A stretch of 64,000 nucleotides of DNA, from NCBI GenBank assembly GCA_022495995.1, contig JAFEMH010002578.1, positions 124,001-188,000 of the forward strand, written 5' to 3'. This stretch comes from Adenophora triphylla var. japonica. Taxonomy: Eukaryota > Streptophyta > Magnoliopsida > Asterales > Campanulaceae. The notes beneath the pieces were generated by a model, which saw only the letters and a program-made list of their open reading frames with translations, had not been told where the DNA came from and did no database searches. The position numbers were made by a program, and so were the translations under genes. Position 1 is the first letter of the stretch. The number at the start of each line of letters is the position of its first letter. Shown here in pieces: positions 35,523 to 47,245 of the stretch.

Positions 35523-37038
35523 CTAGAAATCTCTATGTGTGCTGTCAATTGTTGGAATGGTATCTTCATCTGATTGTGCATCTTGCATCATCAGATCGTC
35601 ATCATGTTGAGGCCAAGGACTGTCTTTGTCATGATTATTGATGTGATTTGGCTCTAACTTATCTCCTTCCCCAACAAAGGGAAGAATCATATCCCAGTTT
35701 TTCTTTGCCCAGGTCTAAGTGTAGTGTCCTTCTGCCATTAGTTTGTAGTTAAACCAAGGGAAGAATTTTGGAAGATCAGGGGTTTTATGCTGCTCAGATA
35801 TGAATTCCTTGTGAAATGTTGTAGATTCAAGCTTCTGTTCATGGAGCCAAAAAGAGGCTAGAAAAGTCAATGTTGTCTTCGATTTTGACTGCCATTTCTA
35901 GTAATTCTTGGTCATGAAGTCTGTTGCTTATAAATATGCACTTTCTTGCTGGTCTGTATGTGTGATCATCTAACTCGGGAAAAGATGCGAAAATTTTGCA
36001 TCCCACCTTCTGTGAATAAGACTGCATAGCTATATTACGAGCTACCAGTGTAAACTTTTCACCAAAACTGTTTATGATCTGTTCTGTTGTAGGGGTTAGC
36101 CTAAATTTAATGTAATCAATCATACCATAATGGTAAAATTGAGTTATTAAATCTTGTGGCGTGTCTATTTTGAACAAGTCAATTTGTAACAGGAGAACGT
36201 GTATCCTTTCCTTTATTATTTATTCTTTCTGTTACCTTCACTCCTCTGTATTTTAATTCTTAGAAGACAATTTGTACGATCTTTTGTTGTAATTCGTACA
36301 AGATTTTGGGAAATCCTGTACAAATCTTTTCTGATATAATCAGGATTTTCTTTTGCAATTGTAGAGAAAGTTTTAACCTCCTCTGGTTCAATAAAAAACT
36401 GTTGTATTCCGAAATGTTCACGAGCAATGTTCATTGCTTCATTAAAACTGTAAAAACCCTTAAAAATTGGGTTTAGGCACTGTATACTGTATATGTTTTG
36501 CTACTGTTTTCCATCTATTGAAAACTCCAATTTTTGTAGCTCTGAAAATGACATAATGTGTGAATTTCTTTTGTGTGGACTGTTCTGGAATCTTTTGTGA
36601 CTGTTCTAGAAAATAATGTCCTAGGGCATTTAACACTTGTACTTTGACGGTTGCCGCATTGGGTACAGTGTGTATATGCCATAGATTATCCAGCAAACAC
36701 TGTTGTTTTTCTGTTAAATTCATCCCAAAGATGGGCCTGAATTTTTTATTTTCTTCTTTGCAAATTGGTAATGTATTTGGGCCAAAAGTAATTGTTTTCT
36801 GTTGGGCTCTTGGTATAAAATTTTTGTCGAAACAAAATTTTGAAAAACTAGGCCCAGTTGTTTGTGCAAAATATTTGTTTAAACTCATTCTTTTTGGATT
36901 GAATTCCAATGGGTATGTAAGGCTGCAATATTGCTGTTCTGTCTTTTCTTCTTTCACACTGTCCTCTGTATCCATAGCTGTGTTTTTTCTTGTCTGTTGA
37001 GGGTACAGGATCTTTTTCAACTTATCGTCTCTATCCAT
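35523..37038 (-). pseudogene. EPRV-A protein downstream of RNase H (ORF2-like)
   Basis: From ATG at 37036 the first frame (to 36460) contains RMSLNKYFAQTTGPSFSKFC and KFTHYVIFRATKIGVFNRWK. The next frames (36216-36434 and 35839-36177) contain EHFGIQQFFIEPEEVKTFST and IINSFGEKFTLVARNIAMQS. The tail near 35525-35640 has DEDTIPT. Stops and shifts separate them. The same acidic motif (NDEDTVPN) ends the lineage B counterpart at 38960-39000. The function of such proteins is not established by sequence; a translation transactivator-like role is one possibility by position. Confidence 0.6.
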
Positions 37039-37357
37039 TTGAGCGAAATAACCTGTTTAGATTCCTGGACAAGATGTCAGCAATCGTATTATTATTCCCT
37101 TTTATATGTTCAAAATTAATGATATATCCGCTACCTTGTATTATGTTTTGTAAATTTATCCACCTTGTTCTGTTTACTTTTTTACTCTGATCATTTTTTA
37201 TAAATTTAACTATAGCTTCACAGTCTGTTCTTACTGTGAATTCTTTGTTTAGAAAAATTTTGAATTTTTCTAGTGCATTTATTAATACCTGTATTTCATA
37301 ATCTAGACTTGTCCAATTTAACCCTGTTTTATTAAAATTACCACTAGCGTATAGCAA
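37031..37357 (-). pseudogene. EPRV-A RNase H
   Basis: The minus strand reads DYEIQVLINALEKFKIFLNK, FTVRTDCEAIVKFI, then INFEHIKGNNNTIADILSRN, the E, D and D of RNase H with the NTIADxLSR end. The ETDG first aspartate lies upstream at the end of the RT frame (near 37430-37450). A frameshift separates the two parts. Confidence 0.85.
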
Positions 37358-38617
37358 ATTTTTTCATTATTTTTTGGAACGTATTTATTAGTCTTACAGA
37401 GAAGGACAGCTCCCCATCCTTCTTTACATCCATCTGTTTCTACATTTATGTAATCTATTGCTAAGGGTAACTCTAATGGTTTAATACTTTTAATACCTTC
37501 TTTTATTGTTTTTACCAATTTAATGTCTTCTTTGTTAAAGTTTCGTGGACCATTTTTTGTAGTTTTGCTATAAAGTGGTCCTACTAGTTTTGATAGGTTT
37601 GGGATAAATTTTCTAGCATAATTAACTAATCCCAAAAAGGCTTGTATTTGTTTTAAATGTTCAAATTTCTCTGGAAATTCAACAATCTTTGTTGAAATAT
37701 GTGGTTGTAATTCTATTTTTCCATTTCCTATTTCTAATCCTAGAAAAGATATCTTTCTTTTAAAGAGTTCCATTTTTCTTTTTGACACAACTATTCCATG
37801 TTTCTTTATTTCACTGAATACTTGTTTTAAGTGATGTTCATGTTCTTTTAATGTTTCACTGGCTACTAAAATATTATCTATGTAGACCATGCAGAAATCA
37901 TATTTTAAGAATATATTATCCATGAATCTTTGAAAGATTGAAGGAGCATTTTTAAGTCTGAAACTTAAAACATTCCATTCAAACTGTCCATCAGAACAAG
38001 TGAAGGTTGTCCATGGTTTAAAATTTTCTTCTAGTTTAAGCTGATTGTATCTGGATTTTAAATCAAATTTTGAAAATATCTTTTTCTTTTGAATTAAATT
38101 TACCAAAGAATCTTTGTTAGGTATATTATACCCATCATCTTCTATGTTGTCATTGAGTCTTTTGTAATTATAAACTATCCTAGCTTTTCATTTTTTTAAT
38201 TTCGTTATGATTTCTTACTAAAAACGCTGCTGATCTATGTGGACTTTCTGATTTTCTAATTAACTTTTGTTTCAGGATTTCCGGAATTTGTTTTTTAAAT
38301 TCCTCTTTGTCTAGAGGACTATATTCTATATTAGTCGTTCTTATTGTAATATCAGGATTCTTTATTTTGAACTTACACGTATATGTGACTTTTGAATTTG
38401 TAATATCTTCTCCTATTAATCCTATTTTTTCCAAATGTAAAATAATAGGATGGTTACTACTTTTTGCTACCTCCATTCCCTTTGCTATTTCATGTGTTAA
38501 CATGTTTGTTAGTAAGCTTAATGTTTCATTTTCTATATGTAACTTTGCTTTCGGGTTATCTTGTCGTAAAAATTCTAAGTTACAGTAGTGGGTGGTTACA
38601 ATAATGGATGGATACAA
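37318..38617 (-). pseudogene. EPRV-A reverse transcriptase
   Basis: Frames 38180-38617 and 37318-38106 are separated by a break near 38180. The first holds KQKLIRKSESPHRSAAFLVR, the entry to the RT fingers. The second holds FSKFDLKSRYNQLKLEENFK, FEWNVLSFRLKNAPSIFQRF, CMVYIDNILVA, FLGLVNYARKFIPNLSKLVG and NVETDGCKEGWGAVLL. The catalytic box reads YIDN where YIDD is required, so the enzyme would be inactive even without the frame breaks. The LNYARKFIPNL and ETDGCKEGWG wording resembles the badnavirus-type branch of Caulimoviridae. Confidence 0.9.
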
Positions 38618-38699
38618 AAATAAAGATGGAGGATTTGTGTAGAGAGAGAGAGAGAGAGTTCCCCTGAAATCTGCTCTGCCTAAACTGAATATGGAAATC

Positions 38700-38709
38700 C
38701 GTTTATAAA
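38700..38709 (-). promoter_or_regulatory. EPRV-B candidate TATA box
   Basis: CTTTATAAAC on the minus strand lies downstream of the ORF2-like gene, followed by a CT-dinucleotide leader at 38640-38665. TATAAA can be read on both strands; the minus reading fits the gene orientation. Confidence 0.4.
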
Positions 38710-38946
38710 GACTACGGATTCCAAATATTATACATTCTAATTTGTTTTTTGTTTGTTCTCACCGGGTGGATGAGTGCGGTTACTTTTGACCCGGTTACTT
38801 TTGACTTTTCTAGCCGGGAGCTGGTGGACGAGGGCGGCTACTTTTGTGCTGGCTACTTTGTATCCGTTATTTGTGCTTTTGTCCGATGTCAGCTGTGCAT
38901 GCTTTATTCTATCAGCCAGTGGCTGCTTTTTTGCTTTTTGTTTTGT

Positions 38947-40690
38947 CTACTGATGAGCATCAGCTGGGCATATCTCAAGTTCTGCTTGTGTGAAGAAATC
39001 ATCATTTGGAACTGTGTCTTCATCATTCATTGTTGCTAATTTCGTTGATGAGGAGCTTTCTTCTTCGCTGAGCTGGAGCATTAAGTTTTCTAGGTCAATG
39101 GGATTTGTACATTGAGCCATTTGAGTCATGATTTGTTGTTTTCTGCGAAGGAATTCTTCATTCTTTTGTATTTGTTTTGGCAAAATATCTTTACAGAATT
39201 CTTGTCTTTGGTGAAAGTATTTTGTAACAGCATCAAGACCACAGTCGGAAAGATTTGTTTTGTCCCACCATTGATCTTATATTTTCGGACCAAAATTGGC
39301 AAGATGGTCTTTTGTACACACGCACACTTTTGTTCCATATTCATATGAATACTCATTTGTATACACTCACAACTTTGTTCTTCCCTTAGGTCAAATTCAG
39401 TCATAAAAATCCAAGAAACTTGAAAATTATGACAAAATAAAGCCCAAAGGGGAGATTGAGCTATATGCTCTGGATATATTAATTTTTTTGACCACTGGTC
39501 ATAAGCGTTTTGTAAACATGCGGGGACAATGGATTTGTTTAAGCCAAATGAATTCCACTAATGATGGAATCAATAAGGAGTGGGGTAAGGGAATTTGGGA
39601 CAGAAGTATAAGAAATACGAAAGGGAAAATGTTTTGTTTTGTTTTGTTTGAAAAATGCCCGTGACCAGGCTGTAATATAATCATAGTAATTAAAGCGATA
39701 TGAATTGGTTGAAAATTTTAATTCTTTTGCCTCATTGGGTTTTTGACCCCAATCGTCAATGGAAAGAAATTTCATAATTTTTACTTTGCAATATCGGATT
39801 TTAGAGGCATCCAAATGGTCTGCAGAATATTGAAAGGTGGCAAACTTTGTTTGAGTTAAAATGTGTTCATAATAAGTTTGGGATTTTGAAAAGTTCTCAG
39901 GTAGATAATTGTGTGAACTTGGTAAGAGAAATTCAGAGATCTGATAAGGGTGCCAGTTTTTGTTCATTTCGAAATATTCTGGCTCCAGAACACAACTGAG
40001 ATCTTCATTTTTTTTGTATGAATAACACGTTGGGGTGTTTGTTTTGGATATGAACTGGGGACAATTTGTTTGGTAGATGGTTGTGGTTGGGGATTTTTTG
40101 AATGGAGAGCTTTTTTGTAGGTGGCTATTTTTTGTGGAGTGGGGGAAGAGGATGTGGATTCATGAATGAGTGAAAGTGACAGATAAAAGGGTTTTGCATC
40201 AGATGATAAAATGGCAAATTTATTCTCTGTTTTTTGTGTTTTGTCAGGAATAAAGGTGGAGAGTTTTGTCAATGGTTTTGTAAAAAATATGTAACTATTG
40301 TTCTATTCTTTCTTTGCATTGCCTTTTGTTGATGAACCTGTAATCATTCTGGAAATAAAGATGTTAGTCTGGAAGTATTTCATTTTGTGGCATATATCCA
40401 TGATAATCATTAGTTATACATTTTAAAATTCGTTTTAGAGAAGAAATCTCTCCTCTAATGAAGGGTGCAAAGGGATGGAAAAAATTGTATTCTAAAAGCT
40501 CTTCCAGGTCATAGATGTGGAATTTAATTTCCGTTGTTTTGGGAAAGGGTACTCTATTGTGGATGTTTTTGCATTCTTTTAGTAGAATATCTGTCTTTTG
40601 TAAACGATAATTTAAATTGTTTAAATGGATGATATTATCATTAATATCTAAGACCCATATTGGTTCTTGTTCAGAAGAATGGTATCTGAA
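38947..40690 (-). pseudogene. EPRV-B protein downstream of RNase H (ORF2-like)
   Basis: Minus-strand frames in order: about 40280-40690 with TEIKFHIYDLEELLEYNFFH and PFIRGEISSLKRILKC; 39964-40272 with a Pro/Ser-rich region; 39539-39967 with YCKVKIMKFLSIDDWGQKPN and YRFNYYDYITAWSRAFF; 39126-39404 with LPILVRKYKIN; and 38947-39183 with EFLRRKQQIMTQMAQCTNPI and DEDTVPNDDFFTQAE. Several frameshifts break it. It occupies the place of ORF2 of florendovirus-like genomes. Function unknown. Confidence 0.6.
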
Positions 40691-40799
40691 TTAAGCTTTT
40701 CCATTTCCTTGTTAAAAAATCAGGGATATAATTTTTTTTTTCCTGCAATGCAATGTGAATTATTTCAAAGTTAAAAATTTATAATAACGCTTGCCATCC

Positions 40800-41100
40800 G
40801 GCAAAAATTTGTTTTGCACCTAGATTTTAAACATCCTTTTGTAAAACATCTTTTGCAGCTTTGCAATCGACTTTGACTGTAAATTTTTGCTTAACTAAAT
40901 CATCTTGAAACTTTGTTATGCATAGAACTATGGAAATAATTTCTTTCTTTATTGTTGAATAGTTGGATTGTGTATTATTCCATATTCCAGAATAATATCA
41001 AATAATATGATCTCTCTCATTTATTTGTTGGGTTAATATACCTCCATATCCTATGTCAGAAGCATCAGTAGAGACTGTTTTGGGGCTTTTGGATCACAAA
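40800..41100 (-). pseudogene. EPRV-B RNase H
   Basis: The minus strand reads STDASDIGYGGIL, then SNYSTIKKEIISIVLCITKF, then FTVKVDCKAAKDVLQKDV: the D, E and D of the RNase H site. Two stops lie inside (after RDHII and after QKDV). It follows directly on the RT frame. Confidence 0.85.
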
Positions 41101-41216
41101 TTGTTAAACAAGGTAGTCTTTTTAACGTGAATTTTTATTTGTTTCACAATGTTTGTATGTTCTTTTGTCCATGGTTTTGGTTCCTTTTTTAGTTTATCAA
41201 AAAGAGGTTTGCGAAT

Positions 41217-42033
41217 TTATCTTAATTTTGGAAAGAAGTCTGCGATGTAGTTTAATAATCCTAAAAATCTTTGTAATTGATTTTTGTCTTTTATTTTATC
41301 AGGAAATTTGTCTGCAAAATCTATGGTTCTTTGAATTGGTATTATGGTATTGTTGGTTATTTCATGTCCTAAAAATCTTACCTTTGTTTGATATAGTTTT
41401 ATTTTGGCTTTTGATAAGACCAAACAATTTCTTACCATTACCTTGTAAAATATATTTAAATGTTTTTCATGTTGTTCTAAATTTGCACTAAAGACTAAAA
41501 CATCATCTATGTAAACAATAATGAACGTGTATTGGTTAAAAATTTCATTCATTATTTTATGAAATTCACTTGGTGCATTTTTTAGTCCAAAAGGCATGAC
41601 ATTCCATTCGTAATGGCCAAATGGGACTGTAAAAGCAGTTTTGTATTTGTCTTCTTCTGCTATTTGAATTTGCCAAAAACCGGATTTCATATATCAAATT
41701 TCGAAAAGATTGAAGCATTGTGGAGTCTTTTTAATAAATTTTGTTTATTTGAAATTGGATATCTAATCCATTTTAATGTCGTATTTAATGGTTTATGATT
41801 AATAACTAGCCTTGGTGCTCTCGTTCGATCTCAGCATTTTTTGAGACATAAGAGGCAGAGCATGACCAAGGAGATTTGTTTTTTCTGATTAATTTTTTGT
41901 TTAATAAGTCTTGTATCTCTTTCTTGCAATATTCTAAAAGCTCTTGATTCATTTGTATATGTCTTGCCTTAGTCGGTATTGTCTTTTCACTATAATTTTT
42001 TTGTAAGGCAATGTTATTACGTGTTTCTTTCAT
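41217..42033 (-). pseudogene. EPRV-B reverse transcriptase
   Basis: The entry block LLNKKLIRKNKSPWSCSASY lies at 41806-42033, then ARLVINHKPLNTTLKWIRYP in a shifted frame. The main frame 41217-41690 holds SGFWQIQIAEEDKYKTAFTV, WNVMPFGLKNAPSEFHKIMN, IIVYIDDVLVFS and QLQRFLGLLNYIADFFPKL. The YIDD catalytic box is intact, unlike lineage A. The wording (GHYEWNVMPFGLKNAPSEF, LNYIADF) is of the petuvirus/florendovirus branch. The frame is broken near 41690 and 41810. Confidence 0.92.
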
Positions 42034-42196
42034 TCCTAAAATGCTGATGGCAAGTCAGAACATAAATTGTTTTCAAATTTTTCTAGAGTTTTTGCAATTT
42101 TCTGCTGATATTCTTTTAATTCTAATTTTTCTTCTATTTTTGTGTGTTGTAAGTCTTCTTTAAGAAAAGCAATTTGTTTTTGTAAAATGTTTATTT

Positions 42197-42589
42197 TTAA
42201 AATATTGGTCTTTTGTAGGTTGTCACATCATGATTTGAAACAAGGTGCAAGAATTTAAAAATTATTTGTTGGCCCAATATTCTTATTTCTACTCCTTGTT
42301 TAGAAACTGAAAAAGGGTATTGCATTTGTAAGAAAGGATTTCCTAGTATAACTTTTGTATTTAGGTCTTTTACAAGCATTAGACTTATCTTAAAACAAAT
42401 ATTGCTATTACATACGTGTGTTTCTGGTATTTTGTATTTTACTTGTAATTTTGATGAATTGGCTGTCGAAAGGCTTTGTTTTGTTTTAACAAAATATATT
42501 GAGGGTATTATCCCTTGTTCTACACAGTTTAAATCAGCTCCAGAATCTAGCAAGGCGATTCCTTGATATTCAAAATCTTTGATTTTCAT
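42197..42589 (-). pseudogene. EPRV-B aspartic protease
   Basis: A 130-residue open frame reads FEYQGIALLDSGADLNCVEQ, with the DSGA active site, and later LNTKVILGNPFLQMQYPFSV, the ILGxPFL second half of the retropepsin fold. It would cleave the polyprotein. It precedes the RT at the expected distance. Confidence 0.88.
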
Positions 42590-42774
42590 TTGTATAGTGA
42601 CATACCATTTCTGAAATCTGACTTTATTTAATGTATATATACTATTCTGTAGAAGAATTTGTTTCTGTGTCTGAGGAAGAATTTGTATTTTTTGCCAAGG
42701 GGTTCTGAAAATGTTAATCTAAATCTTTTTCTTTGATCTTGGATGTTTTTCCTTTATAAGTTGAGTGTATTTGA

Positions 42775-43744
42775 TAGGGGTGTAAATGGTTCGGTTTGGA
42801 CAAATTTAGAGACCAAACCGCTAGTACTCGGTTTGAAGAAATCCCAAACCAAATCGAACCATGAAAAATTTCAAACGAACCGAACCACCTCGGTTTGGTT
42901 CGGTTCGGTCTCAAACTGCGGTTCCATTAAGCGGTTCAAACCGCGGTCCAAACTGCGGTCTAGACCGCGGTCCGACCCACAAACCTGTCCAAACTCCAAA
43001 CGTTACCTATTTATGTAAAAGACATTAAAATTACAAAACCACTTTTATACATATAGATTACTACTTAACTATTACATGTTTCGGTAATAATATCGTAGAT
43101 ATATTATGTTCTTGTTATGCATCAGTTGTTGTTACATTTGGTTCAAGCTCAAACTTTCTCTCAATCCTTTTTGCTTTAGGGGGTAATACCGTACTAGACA
43201 GTAAAACATATATATAATAATATTTTAGATGTTCATATTTCCTCAGTATAACATAACTCCACATTCTCAGAATACCGATCTAAATTAAATAAAAGCAGTT
43301 AAAAAAAATTAGAAACGCATTTCTGCTCAAAACGATTGACAAGTTATATCTTGAAGCTGGATCCAGTTCACAGCTAAGCTAGTTCATATAGACAATGTAG
43401 CTAAAATTTCAAGATAGTACTTTGCATAATAGTTAATAGTAAGTTAATATAGATGTAACTTATGAACAAAAGTCTAGTTAAACAATATGCAAAGCGTAGG
43501 CATACCTCGGTGGTTCGGTTTGGCGGTTCAGCTCGGTGGTTCGATTTGGCGTTTCAGCTCGAAATGGTTTGGTTTGGTTTGGTTCGGTTTGGAGGAGTCA
43601 GACCGCAAACCAAACCGAACCGCATGGTTTATAAATTTTCGGAACCCGAGCTGAACCGTTAATCGTTAAAAACCAAACTGAACCGAGCTGAACCGCATGG
43701 TTCGGTCTCAAACCGCGGTTTGAACCGAACCGCTGACACCCCTA
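42775..43744. mobile_element. hAT-type non-autonomous element in EPRV-B
   Basis: 970 bp from TAGGGGTGTAAATGGTTCGG to GAACCGCTGACACCCCTA, flanked on both sides by the identical 8-bp GTATTTGA (42767-42774, 43745-43752). An 8-bp duplication and short TAGGGGTG inverted ends point to hAT. Both arms carry many GGTTCGGTTTGG and AACCGCGGTT units in opposite orientations. No transposase inside. Confidence 0.88.
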
Positions 43745-44101
43745 GTATTTGATTTTTGATTTCTTGTAATGCTAACTTTGTTTCTATTTCTTTTGTGTCT
43801 TTTGTAATTCTAAATTATTCTGTTTTATCAATTTTATTTCTCGTTTTATTTCTTTAATTTCATTTTGTAAGTCAACTGAAGAAATTTGTTTCTTTTTATC
43901 TTGAAACATTTTTACAACGTCTTCGTATTGAGATGGTGAAGATGTTTCTAGTTTCTCTTCATTAATAGTTTTTGCTAATTGTTTTAAGAATTTTCTTTTT
44001 ATTGTTGGTTCCTTTATTTCTTTAATTTTGTCTAATATTTCATCATATTGTTCTAATGTATTAATTTTGTTGTTACATAGGCATACTTCATTGTTGCAGG
44101 A

Positions 44102-44295
44102 TTAACATTCTTTACTATCTGTATTGGATGAGTGGTCCGTTGAGCTAGAGTAATTGTTTTCAGTAGATAGATCGAGATTGTCTATTTTATGTAATATTTG
44201 GTCTATTTCTTTTATGTTTAGGTTATTACAGATTTGTTGTATTTTTCTTTTTACTGAACAATTTTTTGCTATATGTCCTAGTTTAGCACTTTTTA
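44102..44295 (-). pseudogene. EPRV-B coat protein C-terminal zinc knuckle
   Basis: The minus strand reads KLGHIAKNCSVKRKIQQICN then an Asp/Ser-rich tail ending KEC at 44102. GHIAKNC is the second half of a CCHC knuckle as at the coat-protein C-terminus of caulimovirids. The first cysteines are lost because the segment ends at about 44288. The coat-protein core itself lies on the plus strand at 46700-47240. Confidence 0.65.
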
Positions 44296-44365
44296 CTGTA
44301 ACATTTTTTATTATTTTCAATATTAACACTCTCAATTTTTGTTTTATGATCCACTCTGAGACTTT

Positions 44366-44377
44366 TGGTATCAGAGC
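44366..44377 (+). other. EPRV-B primer binding site, copy 1
   Basis: TGGTATCAGAGC, exact tRNA-Met match, 150 bp before the movement-protein ATG. Confidence 0.88.
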
Positions 44378-44527
44378 CTTTTATTTAACAAAGTTAGCTA
44401 ATTAGCTCAATTTATCTATTTATCCCGAGTCGGTGTGTCACCTAGGTCTAAGTCACGCGATGGGATTGTAAGTTGTGCATCCAATAGGTAAGGAAGTGTA
44501 TCCGAAAAACAAGACAAATAATAAATA

Positions 44528-45612
44528 ATGAGTTGGTTAGGTAACTTTACGAATAGAAGGCCTTCTAGAAACCATAATCAAATGAACGATTATAATATAC
44601 AAATTGAGAATGATAACAATGAAAATAATCAAAATATATTGTCAAAAGAAATTTCACGGAATACTCGGTCTTTAACAAATTGGAAACCTCCCCTAATCTC
44701 AAATTCAGAAATTTACAAAGATAAAGGTATATTTGACTTTAAATCAAGATTAGCAATTAAAACAAAAGAAACAGTCATTTCTCTATACTCTAACAATCAA
44801 ACCATGAGCTTATTTTCAAAATCTTCAATTAAAACATACATCTCACAAGGATACATATTTTTACACATAGGACTGGTTCAAGACGCTATTAAACCATTAA
44901 CAATGGAAGGACTAGACACAAGTATACAAATAGCGTTAAGAGATGCAAGACATCTAAATTACATAGATTCTTTAATAGGAGTAATCGAAACAAGTTTAAC
45001 AAATGGACCAATACATTTTAACACTTACCCTAATTTCACAATATCCTTAACATATCCACATATTATGAAAATATTAACTCTAAATATTTTAACACATAAT
45101 TATCATATGCAAAAAGGATATCATATTTACGAAATATTTTATAGATTACATTTTAAGGTGATGAATACTGGACTTTGTCCAAATGCCTTTAACAAAGTTA
45201 AAACGTCAGGAGAAACTGTCTTTTTGAGAAATTGATAACACAAAAGCCATGGAGTGATATCACTCTATCTGAAAAATGAACGTATCCATCCAAAACAGTG
45301 CCAAATATAAAACACAAACAAACTACTGAATTAGAACAAGTTATACAATACGAAGATGGATCCGTAGATTTAAAATTCAAAAGAACACAATCCTTAAATA
45401 GAAATACAAATTCTAATCTTAAAGTACCATCTAGGAAATCCGCATTAGGAAGATATGAATTCCAACAAAAAAATAAACATGAAGATAGTTCACAAAATGA
45501 ACAACCAATTTTTGAAACAGAAGCTGAAGTAGATATCTCATATCAACCAAACAATACTTGTATAAATAGGGAAGGAATTTACTTTCATCCTTATGAAGAA
45601 AGCGAATTCTAA
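44528..45612 (+). pseudogene. EPRV-B movement protein, copy 1
   Basis: The ATG frame runs 235 residues to a TGA at 45233. It begins MSWLGNFTNRRP and contains IFLHIGLVQDAIKPLTMEGL, RDARHLNYIDSLIGVIETSL, FNTYPNFTISL and KGYHIYEIFYRLHFKVMNTG: the 30K-type movement domain of petuvirus-like viruses. Homology goes on in another frame at 45298-45612 (QVIQYEDGSVDLKFKR, VPSRKSALGRYEF), so a frameshift near 45235 breaks the protein. It would mediate cell-to-cell movement. Confidence 0.88.
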
Positions 45613-45619
45613 GCAAACA

Positions 45620-46620
45620 TAAATAGGATAAAAAAAGGAATTTACGCTAGACAAAAGTATTTTAAGAAATAATTTCAAGAATAAAGAAAACGAAGAAAAT
45701 AGAAAATTATTTTTTCAAATATATAACGAAAAAGAACAAAAATTAATTAAAGAAAAATATTTTGAATTCAGCGAAATACAAGAAGCTCATATACCATTTT
45801 TTGCCTTCTTAAATGATAATTATTTATATAAAATCACAAAAATAACTAAGAAAATATGAAAATGGTACAAAGTAGGGCCAGATCTCTTGTCAAGTCATGA
45901 CCATTACGAAAGCGAGAGACCACCTTTAGAACCAACTTATTTCTGTAAAAGTGGTTTAAACAATGGTATGTTGCCAATAGTACATTCTGATCAATTAAAT
46001 GAAGAAACAAGAAAAATAACCAAAGATTTACATCTATAAAACAATTGGACCAACCTAACTCTACATACTATTGGACAACAATTAGATAGGGTAGAAGGAA
46101 AAATAGATAACACTACAAATGGAATAGTATTAATAAAACGAGAAATAGAGGATATAGAAGTAACAACTTTTTCTACACCCATTGATACAAAACCTAAAAC
46201 GGAAAATAAATCCCAAAGATTTACGAAATATTCAGATTTATATAATATGACACCATCAAATAGAAAAGAAAAGGAATCAACATTCAAAAAACAAATACCA
46301 CCCCCTCAAAACCCTTTCGAAGTAACAGGAATTAAACCAAATCTACATAATCCTTTAAATGATCTAATTGACCAAATAAAAAATCATCTACAAGTAAAAG
46401 AAGAATCAAGTACAAGTGAAAATAAAAATATAAGGATATTAACAGAATATAACGACAAAACCTCAGACTCAGACTTCTCTCCTTCTTATGATGAATATGA
46501 CACAATAGACATATAAAGATAAAACAATACCGATTCGAGCCATAAGAAAAAATTTTAATAGTTACAAAAAAGAACCAGATGACCTAGAAATAATAGGAAG
46601 TCCAACAAAAGCTTATAATG
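45620..46620 (+). pseudogene. EPRV-B linker between movement and coat domains
   Basis: Plus-strand frames read NRKLFFQIYNEKEQKLIKEK and HIPFFAFLNDNYLYKI (about 45700-45845), then NNWTNLTLHTIGQQLDRVEG (about 46037-46100) and an acidic end DSDFSPSYDEYDTIDI at 46516. Several stops. It lies between movement and coat domains; the function of this region is not known. Confidence 0.55.
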
Positions 46621-47245
46621 CAAAAAATATATATGAATGATGGATTAAGTGAAATGAAAATTATAAACAAAACGAAAGAAATGATAATTGTAGGCAATAT
46701 TTATAAAACTACAAATATTACAGAATGACAAGCCGTAGAAAATATAATTCTAGGATTTACTGGCCAACTACGGACTTGGTGGGACAAATTATTAGGAAAT
46801 GAAATAAAAACACATATTTTAAATGCAATAAAAATAAACGAACAAGGACAACCATTAATAGATGAACACGAAAATCTTTCACAAGCACAATTAATAAATT
46901 TAATATTCAATATTACAACCCATTTTATAGGAGACATGGACTTATATACAGAAAGAAATTCTAAGATATTACAAAATTTAAAATGCAGGAAATTAGAACA
47001 GTTTAAATGGTATAAAGAAAATTTCTTAAAAAGAGTTTTTAATCTAGCAGATCCAAACAATTACCATTGGAAAGAAAAATTTATTACTGGTTTACCAGGA
47101 TTATTCTCAAAAAAGTAAAAGATACAATAGAACAAAAGTATGCAAAGCTCTCTTACAACGAACTCACATACGGAGATCTAATCACTTGCGTAAATCTTAC
47201 TGGCTTAAGATTTTGTCAAGATCAAAAATTAAGTATGGTGATGGA
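46621..47245 (+). pseudogene. EPRV-B coat protein core
   Basis: Shifted plus-strand frames give the caulimovirid coat core: QLRTWWDKLLGNEIKTHILN near 46763-46830, then NSKILQNLKCRKLEQFKWYK and NFLKRVFNLADPN near 46955-47060, HWKEKFITGLPGLF, and LSYNELTYGDLITCVN with GLRFCQDQKL near 47145-47230. It would form the icosahedral capsid. The C-terminal zinc knuckle is missing from this strand: the frame runs out before the intergenic region at about 47280. Confidence 0.82.

Larger units (their letters stand above)
35046..38617 (-). mobile_element. Endogenous pararetrovirus A, minus-strand segment (polymerase half)
   Basis: Read on the minus strand: end of protease/RT linker, reverse transcriptase, RNase H, a downstream ORF2-like protein, then an intergenic region with a TATA box. 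It abuts the plus-strand movement-protein segment near 35046. The coat protein and protease active site of lineage A are not visible anywhere in the window. Confidence 0.82.
38590..44287 (-). mobile_element. Endogenous pararetrovirus B, minus-strand segment (polymerase half)
   Basis: On the minus strand: coat-protein zinc knuckle (about 44260-44290), linker, protease, reverse transcriptase, RNase H, ORF2-like protein, and an intergenic part with a TATAAA near 38702. A hAT-type element interrupts it at 42775-43744. It begins exactly where the plus-strand B unit starts (about 44288) and ends against lineage A near 38590-38617. Confidence 0.82.
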
